Of a DNA stretch of 46,844 nt, positions 18,193 through 26,898 are shown one piece after another. Location of the stretch: the NCBI GenBank assembly GCA_027065385.1, contig JAMOOP010000053.1, forward strand, positions 1 through 46,844, given 5' to 3'. Source of the DNA: Campylobacteraceae bacterium (GTDB lineage Bacteria; Campylobacterota; Campylobacteria; Campylobacterales; Sulfurovaceae). The notes below the pieces were generated by a model. It worked only from the letters and a program-made list of their open reading frames with translations, was not told where the DNA came from and ran no database searches. The position numbers and the translations under genes were made by a program. The first letter of the stretch is position 1; every line of letters starts with the position of its first letter.

Positions 18193-18707
18193 TCTTGAAG
18201 TTCTTTAGTAGTTGTAATATATTTTACACTCTTTACTACTCTATTTTCAATATCTACAATAGCAATTTTATCAGCCTCTTTCTCATTTTTTAGACTTTTT
18301 GCAATCTTTTCATCATAAATAAGAAGTACAGAGTATGGACTCTTTTTTAAATCAGGCAAAGCAAATGTATTTCTAATAACAGTTGGCATTGGGCTAATAT
18401 CTGCTACAAATAGAGCATTTCTCTTTTCTAAATAGTTTTTATCTTGTTTATTTAAAAAAGCTTTAACTGTATGTCCTGTAGATTTAGCAAAAACTAATAT
18501 AAGTTTTTTTGTCTTATTAGTTAGTGGGTGTGGTTTATCAAATTGGTCTGGTAAGGTAAACTCTATTTTTGAACCAACATTAATACCATTAGTAGCAGTT
18601 GCCGAATATTTACTAGCATCATAGTTATCTTTACCATTAACAGCAAATAGCCCACCAACAGCTAAAACAATAACTAGAAGTAGCCCTAATACAATTTTTT
18701 TAATCAT
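18180..18707 (-). CDS. membrane-anchored protein, thioredoxin-fold-like
   Basis: 175 residues. One N-terminal transmembrane anchor ('IVLGLLLVIVLAVGGLFAV'), then a periplasmic domain opening 'GSKIEFTLPDQFDKPHPL' and 'KKLILVFAKSTGH', which resembles the start of peroxiredoxin/YtfJ-type thioredoxin folds but has no CxxC and no cysteine at all. A late 'YSVLLIYDEK...KIAIVDIENRVV' fits the last beta strands of that fold. A non-redox role or a decayed catalytic site is inferred. The 5' end overlaps a long inverted repeat that includes the ribosome-binding site. Confidence 0.6.
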   Translation of the reverse strand: MIKKIVLGLLLVIVLAVGGLFAVNGKDNYDASKYSATATNGINVGSKIEFTLPDQFDKPHPLTNKTKKLILVFAKSTGHTVKAFLNKQDKNYLEKRNALFVADISPMPTVIRNTFALPDLKKSPYSVLLIYDEKIAKSLKNEKEADKIAIVDIENRVVKSVKYITTTKELQDQLQ

Positions 18708-18708
18708 A

Positions 18709-18743
18709 GGTATAATCCTTTTAAAATTTTAAAGGATTATACC
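18709..18743 (-). promoter_or_regulatory. long inverted repeat covering -10 box and ribosome-binding site
   Basis: A 35-base near-perfect palindrome: 13 paired bases (GGTATAATCCTTT / AAAGGATTATACC), one mismatch, three more pairs. It ends one base before the ATG at 18707. The arm nearest the gene holds AAAAGGA, the ribosome-binding site; the far arm holds TATAAT on the same strand. It could be an operator, an mRNA hairpin hiding the ribosome-binding site, or a terminator for purT. Confidence 0.55.
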
Positions 18744-18777
18744 CTATTTTTTATAAATAGGAGTAAAATTATCTTAA

Positions 18778-19944
18778 TTAGCTATCACTAATTGAGTTTA
18801 CTATCTCTAAAGCTCTTTTTTTAGCCTCTTCCACATCTTCATCTAATACTAAAGATACAGCCATTCTTCTTCCAATATGTGACTCTGGTTTACCAAATAC
18901 TCTTACAAAAGAGTTCTCTGTAAATGCACTATTTGGAACTTCTATTTTTGGACTTTTAGAATTATTTTTAGCCTTATAAGCTCCACTAGCCCCTGTGCCA
19001 TAAAATTTAAAATTAAGTGGCAGACCTAAAACTGCTCTAACATGTAAAGCAAATTCACTTTGAGATTGAGTAATTAAAGTTACCATTCCAGTATCATGTG
19101 GTCTAGGACTAAGTTCTGAAAAATATACCTCATCACCCTTTACAAAAAATTCAACTCCAAATATTCCTCTTCCACCAAGTCCATCAGTTACAGATTTTGC
19201 TATATTTTTAGCCTTTTGAAGAGCAGTATCATTCATTGGCATAGGTTGCCAAGATAAAATATAATCCCCATCTTTTTGAATATGTCCAATAGGTTCACAA
19301 AATACGGTCTCATCTTCTGTTCTAGTAGTTAAAAGTGTAATTTCATAATCAAACTCAATAAACTCCTCAACAATAAGCTCACTAGCATCTCCTCTAGCCT
19401 CTTTTGCTATCTCCCAAGACTTATCTATATCTTTAGCACTCTTAGCAATAGATTGACCATGTCCCGAACTACTCATAACAGGCTTAATAACACAAGGAAA
19501 ACCTATCTCTTCACTAGCTTCTCTTAACTCATCTAGTGTTTTTACAAACTTATAGTTACTTGTTTTTAGTCCTAACTCTTCTGATGCAAAGAGTCTAATA
19601 TGTTTTCTATTCATAGTCTTATTAACAGCTTCGGCATTAGGAATTACTCTAAAACCTCTCTTTTGGGCTTCAAAAAGTGCATCAATAGAGATAGCTTCAA
19701 CCTCTGGTAAAATAAACGAAGGTTTCTCTTTTTCTATAAGTTCAATTACAGCATCTTTATCTTGCATATTAATAGCATAAGCACGATTAGCAACTAAGTG
19801 AGCTGGAGCATTCTCATACTTATCAACAGCAATAACCTCAATGCCTAATCTTTGAGCCTCAATAGCCACCTCTTTTCCAAGTTCACCAGAACCTAGAAGC
19901 ATAATTTTAATAGAGTTCTCTTGTAGTGGAGTAGTAAATATCAT
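18778..19944 (-). CDS. purT: formate-dependent GAR transformylase (PurT)
   Basis: 388 residues, ATP-grasp enzyme that makes formylglycinamide ribonucleotide from GAR, formate and ATP, the third step of purine synthesis without folate. Visible: '[22 protein letters not shown]' (preATP-grasp), '[16 protein letters not shown]' (ATP-binding loop), '[16 protein letters not shown]' and '[27 protein letters not shown]' (metal-binding Glu and Arg). Length matches E. coli PurT. It stands alone between a divergent G8 protein gene and the downstream anchored protein. Confidence 0.96.
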   Translation of the reverse strand: MIFTTPLQENSIKIMLLGSGELGKEVAIEAQRLGIEVIAVDKYENAPAHLVANRAYAINMQDKDAVIELIEKEKPSFILPEVEAISIDALFEAQKRGFRVIPNAEAVNKTMNRKHIRLFASEELGLKTSNYKFVKTLDELREASEEIGFPCVIKPVMSSSGHGQSIAKSAKDIDKSWEIAKEARGDASELIVEEFIEFDYEITLLTTRTEDETVFCEPIGHIQKDGDYILSWQPMPMNDTALQKAKNIAKSVTDGLGGRGIFGVEFFVKGDEVYFSELSPRPHDTGMVTLITQSQSEFALHVRAVLGLPLNFKFYGTGASGAYKAKNNSKSPKIEVPNSAFTENSFVRVFGKPESHIGRRMAVSLVLDEDVEEAKKRALEIVNSISDS

Positions 19945-20103
19945 TTCTGACCTTTTTAAAGTAATTTTGGAATTCTATCTTAAATATGGGAAAAAAATGA
20001 TTAGAGTAGAGATATTTAAGACTATATTTAAAATTGTAAGAATATTTTTTAGCTTACATTAATATATTTTTTATATTATATTAAATAAAGAAAAGGATAA
20101 ATT

Positions 20104-22866
20104 ATGATAGCAAAAAAATATCTATTTATGGCAACTTTAATTGGTGCAGGTTTTCCTCTTATCGCAGGAGATAATCTAATAAAAAATGGTAGTTTTGAAA
20201 ACTTTACTATTAAAAAAGATAAGGGGAAGTGGAAGAAGGTTTATTTAGATAACTGGGGAGGTAAAAAATCTGAACTTTGGACTAATGCTTTAGGAAAAAA
20301 AGCTACAGATGGGGATTATAAAATAGAGATTGATTTAGGTAAAAGAAAAGTAGATTCCATTTCACAAATAGTACCTTTAGAGATTAATAAAAAATATAAA
20401 ATATCTATAGATGCTTATGCTAGAAAAATCGGAACTTCTAGGTTTTACATAATGTTAGATAAGGAAAAAATTTTAACTGTTAATCCTACAGAAGATTGGA
20501 ATAGATATAGTGTAGAGTTTACAGCGACAAAAAGTAATCATTTAATAAAAATAAGAGAGTCCTCTACTCAAAATGATGGATTGGGTGCTATTTTAGATAA
20601 TGTGGTACTTGAAGAGATAGAGACCACTGGTAATGGCGAAGAGAATACAGATAGCACAGAAAATGTAGATACGGTAGTTGAGAATAATACAGTTATAGAA
20701 GACGGTGAAAAAACATATAATCAAGTTGGTGTTCAAAATGAAACCGTTAGAATGGCAAGAATGGTTCAAGAGAAAGAGCTTGTATTTAATCTAGTATCTA
20801 AAAAAACAAATGAGACTATTGCTAGTGGAGATTGGAGCAACCCTGCTATCTGGAAGAGTGGAAAAGTGCCACAAGATGGGGCTAGAGTTGTAATTCATTC
20901 AGACCATAGAGTTGTTATAAACTCTCAAATAGAAACACCTCTTAGAACAGTTTTAGTAGAAGGAGAATTGGCTTTTAATCCTCATAAAAATACAAAATTA
21001 ATTGTTGATACTATTGTAACAACAAATAATAGTATATTAAGAATTGGAGAACCAAGAGAGCCTATTGATAGTGATAAAAAAGCTGAAATAATTATTAGTG
21101 ATTATGATAGTGAAGGTATGATTACAGATGATGCAACAAGTCCCGATTATGACCCATTAAGAATAGGTCAAGGTATATTAACTAATGGTGAATTTTTGGC
21201 TCATGGAGAGAGTAAAACTCCTTATATAACTATTTCTGATAGTGGAGTGGGTGCAGGTGAAAATATAATTACATTAGATGAAGAGCCTGAAAATTGGCAT
21301 ATTGGAGATAAAGTTGTTATTTTAGGTGTTTCTGAAAAAGGAACAGAAGCAGAAGTTAGAACTATAACTAATTTAGATGGAGATACAATTACTCTTAATA
21401 CTCCTTTAGAGTATAATCATATTGTACCAGATACAACTATTCCAAACTTAGATTTAAAAGTACATGTAGCTAACCTTTCACGAAATATAGTTATTAAAAC
21501 AGACCCTGCTAAAATTGCTCCATATCCAAATAAAAATGATATGCAAAATGTGGAACATAGAGGACATGTTCTATTTATGCACACAAATAATGTAAATATT
21601 AGTGATATAGAGTTTGATGATTTAGGAAGAACTAATAAAAAATATAAGTTAGATGAGACTACATTTACATCTGAAGCACCTGATGCAAAAGTGACTCATA
21701 TTGGTACTAATCAAGCAGCTAGATACCCTGTTCATTTTCATAGAGCTGGATTTAATGAAAAATTGGGACGAGTTAGAGAGTGTGTAGTAAATCAATCACC
21801 AGGTTGGGGATATGTAAATCACTCTAGTAATGCAATTATGGAAGAAAATATCGCTTATGGTGTTTATGGTTCATCTTTTATTACAGAAGCTGGTGATGAA
21901 CATGGTGTATTTAAAGCTAATATGGCAATTGCAACTCGTGGTGTTGGTAGAAGTGATGTGCGAGATTGGAAACAGAGAGAACATTATGATGATTGGGGCT
22001 TCCAAGGAAATGGTTTTTGGATGCTTGGTTTTTATGTAGATGTTGTAGATAATATAGTAAATGGTTCTAGTAACTTTGCTTATGCATTAACTAAAAAAAC
22101 AATAGATAGTGTAACAGGTGTTATAGAAGGAGATAAAGAGGTAAAACATTACAATGTAATGATTAAAACATTTGTTGGCAATGTAGCTTATGGAAACTCT
22201 GGAGGAGTAATAGGAATTCTTAGTGGAACAAGAAAAAGAGGTAATAATTTAGAGCCTGAACTATTTACTAATACTCTAGCTTATGCAAATGGAGCTTCAA
22301 CAAAAGGAGAGCTATTTTCATGGTGGTATCCATATAATATTACTATGAAAGATACAACGATTGTTGGAGATATTCATAATCCTAAATATACAGGAATTGG
22401 TTCTCAAACTAAACTTAGAAGAACACATCTTATAAACACTAAAGTTGAAGGTCTTAAAGTTGGTATAGTATTGCCAATATATCAAGGTACAAATACCGTT
22501 GAGAATGGATATTTTAATAACTTGGTAAATATGTACTATCCTCATGGATTAGTTAATCACGGTAATTTAGATATTATCTCAGGAGATATTAAATTTGGAA
22601 AACTTCCAATAGATGAAAAGCAGTATAAGGTTCAAATGGCTGTAGAGGTAAGTCGTAGAGACCCAAGTAGATATAAAAAAGAGGCAACTATTCTTTATAA
22701 TATAAATGATGAACCTTCTCCTTTAAGACTATTTGATTATGTTCATACCGTAGGTGGTAGTGTTCCAGATAGTGCTGTAGTTAGAGAAGATATGATAGAT
22801 ACTAAAGCTCAAACGCTAACTTCAGATGAGTTTGATACTCTTGTTAAAAAAGGGTTTAGACAATAA
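20104..22866 (+). CDS. large exported G8-domain / beta-helix protein
   Basis: 920 residues. Signal peptide to about residue 22. Residues 24-172 look like a carbohydrate-binding jelly-roll ('NLIKNGSFENF' ... 'AILDNVVLEE'). An acidic Thr/Asn-rich linker follows. Around 250-350 is a G8 domain: 'ASGDWSNPAIWKSGKVPQDG', 'VVIHSDHRVVI', 'VLVEGELAF'. The rest is a right-handed parallel beta-helix with 'RYPVHFHRAG' at 540-549 and 'GHVLFMHTNNVNI', as in the CEMIP/TMEM2 group linked to hyaluronan breakdown. A surface or secreted polysaccharide-acting protein is the best guess; substrate unknown. Single gene with an AAAGGATAA ribosome-binding site and a terminator behind it. Confidence 0.82.
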   Translation: MIAKKYLFMATLIGAGFPLIAGDNLIKNGSFENFTIKKDKGKWKKVYLDNWGGKKSELWTNALGKKATDGDYKIEIDLGKRKVDSISQIVPLEINKKYKISIDAYARKIGTSRFYIMLDKEKILTVNPTEDWNRYSVEFTATKSNHLIKIRESSTQNDGLGAILDNVVLEEIETTGNGEENTDSTENVDTVVENNTVIEDGEKTYNQVGVQNETVRMARMVQEKELVFNLVSKKTNETIASGDWSNPAIWKSGKVPQDGARVVIHSDHRVVINSQIETPLRTVLVEGELAFNPHKNTKLIVDTIVTTNNSILRIGEPREPIDSDKKAEIIISDYDSEGMITDDATSPDYDPLRIGQGILTNGEFLAHGESKTPYITISDSGVGAGENIITLDEEPENWHIGDKVVILGVSEKGTEAEVRTITNLDGDTITLNTPLEYNHIVPDTTIPNLDLKVHVANLSRNIVIKTDPAKIAPYPNKNDMQNVEHRGHVLFMHTNNVNISDIEFDDLGRTNKKYKLDETTFTSEAPDAKVTHIGTNQAARYPVHFHRAGFNEKLGRVRECVVNQSPGWGYVNHSSNAIMEENIAYGVYGSSFITEAGDEHGVFKANMAIATRGVGRSDVRDWKQREHYDDWGFQGNGFWMLGFYVDVVDNIVNGSSNFAYALTKKTIDSVTGVIEGDKEVKHYNVMIKTFVGNVAYGNSGGVIGILSGTRKRGNNLEPELFTNTLAYANGASTKGELFSWWYPYNITMKDTTIVGDIHNPKYTGIGSQTKLRRTHLINTKVEGLKVGIVLPIYQGTNTVENGYFNNLVNMYYPHGLVNHGNLDIISGDIKFGKLPIDEKQYKVQMAVEVSRRDPSRYKKEATILYNINDEPSPLRLFDYVHTVGGSVPDSAVVREDMIDTKAQTLTSDEFDTLVKKGFRQ

Positions 22867-22871
22867 CTTTT

Positions 22872-22897
22872 TCTACCTCAATTTTATTTGAGGTAGA
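22872..22897 (+). terminator. terminator after the G8 protein gene
   Basis: TCTACCTCAA at 22872-22881 pairs with TTGAGGTAGA at 22888-22897, a 10-bp stem six bases after the stop codon; a T run occurs a few bases later, just ahead of the next gene. Confidence 0.6.
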
Positions 22898-22898
22898 G

Positions 22899-22904
22899 TA
22901 TAAT
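22899..22904 (+). promoter_or_regulatory. -10 box right before the NosL-ABC operon
   Basis: A consensus TATAAT ends six bases before the ATG at 22911. If used, transcription would start at or next to that ATG, giving a nearly leaderless mRNA; no ribosome-binding site is visible there, which agrees. Confidence 0.4.
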
Positions 22905-22910
22905 CTTTTT

Positions 22911-23171
22911 ATGAAAAATATAGAAAAAACCTTTTACATAATTACATTTTTTATTTTATCTTTATTTATGATAGTATTTTATCATTATATTTTTTTTAGT
23001 AGAGATGAAACTATAGATAATATAGTTAAATTAACTACTATAAACTCTCCATCTTTTTGTGTCTCTTGGCATGAAGAGAGATTAAGAGATAATAAAAAGT
23101 TTATATACTCACCCTATCCAGAGATGCCATCAGCCGATAGATTAACCTTTATATATGGAGAAGATAAGTGA
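22911..23171 (+). CDS. small membrane-anchored protein, first gene of NosL-ABC operon
   Basis: 86 residues. One N-terminal transmembrane helix ('TFYIITFFILSLFMIVFYHYIFF') then a short hydrophilic domain probably outside the membrane with one Cys ('SPSFCVSWHEERLRDNKKFI') and 'SPYPEMPSADRL'. Its stop overlaps the GTG start of the permease. I do not recognise it; position suggests an accessory subunit of the ABC system. Confidence 0.65.
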   Translation: MKNIEKTFYIITFFILSLFMIVFYHYIFFSRDETIDNIVKLTTINSPSFCVSWHEERLRDNKKFIYSPYPEMPSADRLTFIYGEDK

Positions 23172-24346
23172 ATAGTCCTTTTATTAGATTTTTACTACTA
23201 AACTTTTTTACTGAAAAATCAAAACAGATAACAGTTATACTATTTTCTATAGTTATTATATTTATTTTATCATCTGTTCTATTTCTATCTAACTCTATTC
23301 ACTACTCTATAACAGAAGCTTTAAAGGCTCAACCTGATTTTATTGTCCAAAAGATAAGGGGAGATAAACAGATTGATATTTCTGAAAGATTATCAGATGA
23401 ATTAATAGAGATACCAAGTATTGCTAAAGTTACCCCTAGAGTCTATGGAAGATATTTTGTAAAACCTTTAGGAAAATCTTTTTTAATTGTTGGAGTAGAT
23501 TTCTTTGATGTTCAAAGCCATAGAGCATTAGAGAGATTAATTGATAATTCAGATTTAAATGGACTGTTTAAAAGTAGAGATAATATGATTGTAGGAGCAG
23601 GTGTCAAAAGATGGCTTAAAGAAAATCATTATGATAATAATTTAACATTTTTTACACCTAAAGGAAAATCCATTACTTTAAAACTCTTTTCTATTTTACC
23701 AAAAAGTAGTGAACTTGTATCTTCTGATATGATTATTGTACCACTAGATGTAGCAAGAAAGATTTTAGGAGTTAGTAAAAGAAAAGTAACAGATTTTGCA
23801 TTTAATGTTCCAAATGTTTTAGAGTGGGAGATAGTAACCATAAAAGTTTCAGCCTTAGATTACGATTTAAGAGTTATCAATAAAAAAGAGAGCTACAAAG
23901 TATATAGTGAATATTTTGATTTCAAAGGAGGCTTTTTTCTATCAATATTTTTAATTGTATTAGTTAGCTTTAGTCTAATTTTGTATCAAAGATACTCTCA
24001 ACTATATTCTATAGAGAGACGACAAATAGGAATAATTAGAGCTTTAGGGTGGAGTATAAAAGATACTTTAAAATTAAAATTCTTTGAAGCTCTTTTAGTT
24101 GTATTTATATCTTACACAATAGGTGTTCTTTTAGGCTATATATTTGTATATATTTTTGATGCTCCAATTTTAAAAAATATATTTTTAGGTTCATTTAACC
24201 TTGATATTGAACCAACTTTTACACCTGTAATTGATATATTTCTTTTAAGCTCTATCTTTTTACTTTACGCTTTACCATTTATAGCTTCTGTATTAATTCC
24301 TGTTTGGAAAATTGCCACAACAAATCCAAAAGAGGCTATGGTATGA
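23168..24346 (+). CDS. MacB/FtsX-type ABC transporter permease
   Basis: 392 residues with four transmembrane segments: one near the N-terminus (residues ~20-40), then a periplasmic MacB-PCD-like domain, then three near the C-terminus beginning about residue 255 ('GFFLSIFLIVLVSFSLILY'). 'RRQIGIIRALGWS' is the conserved FtsX coupling segment that touches the ATPase, and the end 'PVWKIATTNPKEAM' is typical. Such permeases do mechanotransmission or export lipids and lipoproteins, not ordinary uptake. Starts with GTG overlapping the previous stop; ends in ATGA overlap with the ATPase. Confidence 0.88.
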   Translation: MNSPFIRFLLLNFFTEKSKQITVILFSIVIIFILSSVLFLSNSIHYSITEALKAQPDFIVQKIRGDKQIDISERLSDELIEIPSIAKVTPRVYGRYFVKPLGKSFLIVGVDFFDVQSHRALERLIDNSDLNGLFKSRDNMIVGAGVKRWLKENHYDNNLTFFTPKGKSITLKLFSILPKSSELVSSDMIIVPLDVARKILGVSKRKVTDFAFNVPNVLEWEIVTIKVSALDYDLRVINKKESYKVYSEYFDFKGGFFLSIFLIVLVSFSLILYQRYSQLYSIERRQIGIIRALGWSIKDTLKLKFFEALLVVFISYTIGVLLGYIFVYIFDAPILKNIFLGSFNLDIEPTFTPVIDIFLLSSIFLLYALPFIASVLIPVWKIATTNPKEAMV

Positions 24347-25011
24347 TAGAGATTATAGATTTAAATAGATATTATGATATAGGAAAAAAAAGATTTTATG
24401 CTCTAAAAAATATAAATTTGACTATAGATAAAGGGGAGTTTATACTTCTTAATGGTGTTAGTGGAAGTGGAAAAACAACCCTTCTTACACTTATTGCAGG
24501 AATGGATAAACCAAATAGTGGAATAGTAAAAATAGATAATGAACCAATAGTTAAATTACCAGACCAGCATCTATCTAAATTTAGAAATCAACATATAGGT
24601 ATAATTTTTCAGCACTATAATCTATTGGAAAATTTAAGTGTTTATGACAATGTAGCAACACCTCTAATTCCTATGAAGTTATCTTTAAAAGAGATAGATA
24701 AAAGAGTAAAAGATAGTCTAAAAATAGCAAATATATCACATAAAGCTTCATCTGTAGCTAGTAAACTATCAGGTGGAGAAAAACAGAGAACTGCCATAGC
24801 TAGAGCATTAGTTACAAAAGCTCCTATTATATTATGTGATGAGCCAACAGCCAATTTAGACAAAGCAAATAGAGATATTTTTTTAGATATTTTAAATAAA
24901 TTATATAAATTAAAAAAGACTATTATTGTATCAACTCATGACCCTATTTTTAATAACTTAGAGTACATAACTCAAAAAATAAATCTTATAGATGGACAAA
25001 TTATTAAATGA
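24343..25011 (+). CDS. ABC transporter ATP-binding protein (LolD/MacB type)
   Basis: 222 residues from the ATG that overlaps the permease stop (ATGA). Walker A 'LLNGVSGSGKTTLL', Q-loop 'IGIIFQHYNLL', signature 'LSGGEKQRTAIARAL', Walker B 'IILCDEPTANLDK' and H-loop 'VSTHD' are all intact. Similar to LolD, MacB and FetA-like ATPases that work with FtsX-type permeases. It presumably dimerises and drives the neighbouring permease. Confidence 0.92.
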   Translation: MIEIIDLNRYYDIGKKRFYALKNINLTIDKGEFILLNGVSGSGKTTLLTLIAGMDKPNSGIVKIDNEPIVKLPDQHLSKFRNQHIGIIFQHYNLLENLSVYDNVATPLIPMKLSLKEIDKRVKDSLKIANISHKASSVASKLSGGEKQRTAIARALVTKAPIILCDEPTANLDKANRDIFLDILNKLYKLKKTIIVSTHDPIFNNLEYITQKINLIDGQIIK

Positions 25012-26003
25012 ACCAAATACTATTAAATACAAATATAGCAATTTTTCTATTTGCAGAGTGGATAGTATGGTTTGTACTTCTAATTGCTTTTGGAGTTACC
25101 ATCTATATCTTAAAAAAGTGGGATTTTAATAGTTATACACCAACTCAATATAGATTAGAAAAATATGCCTATTTAGTTATGGTCATACTTATTTTTGCTT
25201 TTAGTATGAAGTTTATTCTATTACCATACTTTATATTTACAATGGATAAAATAAGCGATATAGTACCAGGTGCTATGTGTTCAGCAGGGGTTATATCGTT
25301 TAACCATTATGGAATGAAACTGTTTTTTATAAAACTTTTTATACTTCTACTATTAATGATTTGGCTTATGATTAACCATTATGATTTAGAAGCAAAAAAA
25401 TATCCTTGGTTCAAGCTCAAAGGGTGGTTGTATCTAGTTATATTTCTGCTTATATCAGTTGAGTTGTATTGGGATTATGCTTTTTTTAATGATATAGATA
25501 TTCACAAAGTACTCAACTGCTGTTCCACACTCTATGGATTACTAGAAGGAGTTAATCCTCTACCTTTTGGTTTAAATAAAAGTCTATTGCTTACACTATT
25601 TTATCTTTTATATATTATGATTATAACATCTAGTATTGGAAAACAGAATTATATTTTATTGATAGGATTAGTTCTATTTACAATTATAGGATATTATTCT
25701 GTTCTATATTTTTTTGGAACATATATATATCAAATGCCAAATCATAACTGTCCGTTTTGTATGCTTCAAAAAGATTACTACTATATAGGTTATATTTTAT
25801 GGGGTTCATTTATAGGAGGTATTTTCTTGGGAATTACTACTATTATTGCTGATTTAATTTTAAATGTAGATACAAAAAAACTTAAAAGCATAATGATTAT
25901 ATCTTTTACACTATTTGTAACCATATCAACACTATATGTAGCTATATATTACATTACAAATGGTATATTTTTAGAACCTGTAAAAGTTGAAATGGTAATG
26001 TAA
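25008..26003 (+). CDS. polytopic membrane protein with CPFC and paired cysteines
   Basis: 331 residues with about eight hydrophobic helices. Cysteines occur in small groups likely near the membrane surface: Cys91 ('PGAMCSAG'), Cys171-Cys172 ('LNCCSTLYG') and Cys248/Cys251 ('NHNCPFCMLQKD'). The CPFC followed by 'MLQK' recalls DsbB-type redox motifs, but the overall length and topology differ. Starts by ATGA overlap with the ATPase and ends by TAATG overlap with the NosL-like gene, so it is part of the same machine. Thiol oxidoreduction or metal handling are inferences. Confidence 0.7.
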   Translation: MNQILLNTNIAIFLFAEWIVWFVLLIAFGVTIYILKKWDFNSYTPTQYRLEKYAYLVMVILIFAFSMKFILLPYFIFTMDKISDIVPGAMCSAGVISFNHYGMKLFFIKLFILLLLMIWLMINHYDLEAKKYPWFKLKGWLYLVIFLLISVELYWDYAFFNDIDIHKVLNCCSTLYGLLEGVNPLPFGLNKSLLLTLFYLLYIMIITSSIGKQNYILLIGLVLFTIIGYYSVLYFFGTYIYQMPNHNCPFCMLQKDYYYIGYILWGSFIGGIFLGITTIIADLILNVDTKKLKSIMIISFTLFVTISTLYVAIYYITNGIFLEPVKVEMVM

Positions 26004-26518
26004 TGAAGATAGTAAAAAAAATTTCTCAATCTATTTTAGTAGTTATTATTTTAATAATTGGCTACTCAATAATTAGAGAAAATAGCCCTATTGATGTGGT
26101 CAAAGGAAATCTATCCTATAAACCAATTCCTTTTACACTAGAACATACAGATGATACTATCTGTAAAATGCTTATTCGCTCATATTCTGGAAGTTGCCAA
26201 GCCATAAATAAAAATGGAGATACATACTTTTTTAATGATATTGGGTGTATGATGATTTGGTTAGAAGGGCAAAAAAATAGAAAAAATATTGAATTATGGG
26301 CATATACAAAAGATACAAATAGATGGCTAAATGCAAAAATTGCACACTATACAACAAGAGATAAAACAGTAATAGGATATGGTTTTAATGCCTATGAGGA
26401 AAATTCTAAAGAGTCTATTTCATTTAAAGAGATGAGAATTAGAATGTTACAAGGAGCGCATCTATTAAATCCTAAAGTTCGTAAAAGGTTATTAGATAAT
26501 AGATATAATAGGGATTAG
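26003..26518 (+). CDS. NosL-family metal-binding protein
   Basis: 171 residues, one N-terminal membrane anchor. The domain matches the NosL plan: 'HTDDTICKMLIRSYSGSC' in place of the usual C(G/P)M copper motif, then 'GDTYFFNDIGCMMIWLEGQ', 'ELWAYTKDTNRWLNAKIAHY' and 'TVIGYGFNAYE'. NosL binds Cu(I) and serves assembly of nitrous oxide reductase, and relatives occur outside nos clusters. No nosZ is in this window, so its target is unknown. Cys54/Met56, Cys65, Cys82 and Met83-84 are candidate ligands. Last gene of the five-gene operon. Confidence 0.8.
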   Translation: MKIVKKISQSILVVIILIIGYSIIRENSPIDVVKGNLSYKPIPFTLEHTDDTICKMLIRSYSGSCQAINKNGDTYFFNDIGCMMIWLEGQKNRKNIELWAYTKDTNRWLNAKIAHYTTRDKTVIGYGFNAYEENSKESISFKEMRIRMLQGAHLLNPKVRKRLLDNRYNRD

Positions 26519-26521
26519 TAG

Positions 26522-26543
26522 TTGTGGGTATAAATACCCACAA
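26522..26543. terminator. hairpin between convergent NosL-like gene and rpsU
   Basis: TTGTGGGTA and TACCCACAA (9 bp, loop TAAA) lie in the 30-base gap between two converging genes. No T tract follows on either strand, so it may be a weak terminator. Confidence 0.45.
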
Positions 26544-26548
26544 AAAGA

Positions 26549-26761
26549 TTAGAGTCTAGCCTCATATCTTCTAAGCATATAAAGTTTTTTAAGAATTTTT
26601 TTACGAGTAGCAATCTTCTCTTTTTTTCTAGCTTCTGTTGGTGTCTCATAGTGTTGTCTAGCTCTAGCTTCAGTAACAATTAAGTTTCTGTCACACTGTC
26701 TTTTAAATTTTCTATAAGCATCATCAAAGTTGTCTCTAGGACTAAGTTTAATTCCTGGCAT
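26549..26761 (-). CDS. rpsU: 30S ribosomal protein S21
   Basis: 70 residues from the ATG at 26761 ('[20 protein letters not shown]'), preceded by GGAAGGGGG. Basic helical protein of the 30S subunit near the anti-Shine-Dalgarno end of 16S rRNA. '[18 protein letters not shown]' and '[14 protein letters not shown]' are typical of the Campylobacterota form. A TTG two codons upstream is in frame but unlikely to be used. It has its own promoter and is monocistronic here. Confidence 0.95.
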   Translation of the reverse strand: MPGIKLSPRDNFDDAYRKFKRQCDRNLIVTEARARQHYETPTEARKKEKIATRKKILKKLYMLRRYEARL

Positions 26762-26824
26762 ATTCAAGCACCCCCTTCCTTATCAGATTTTTTGTTCTTA
26801 GACAAAAGCGATAAAATTGGGCGA

Positions 26825-26830
26825 ATTATA
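26825..26830 (-). promoter_or_regulatory. -10 box of rpsU
   Basis: TATAAT on the minus strand within 'AGATATAATTCGCCC', about 65 bases upstream of the rpsU ATG. Confidence 0.5.
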
Positions 26831-26898
26831 TCTAATTTAATATTATGGTTTGGTGATTTTTGGTAGAATATTAGCAATAAAAAAAGGAATAATTAAAA

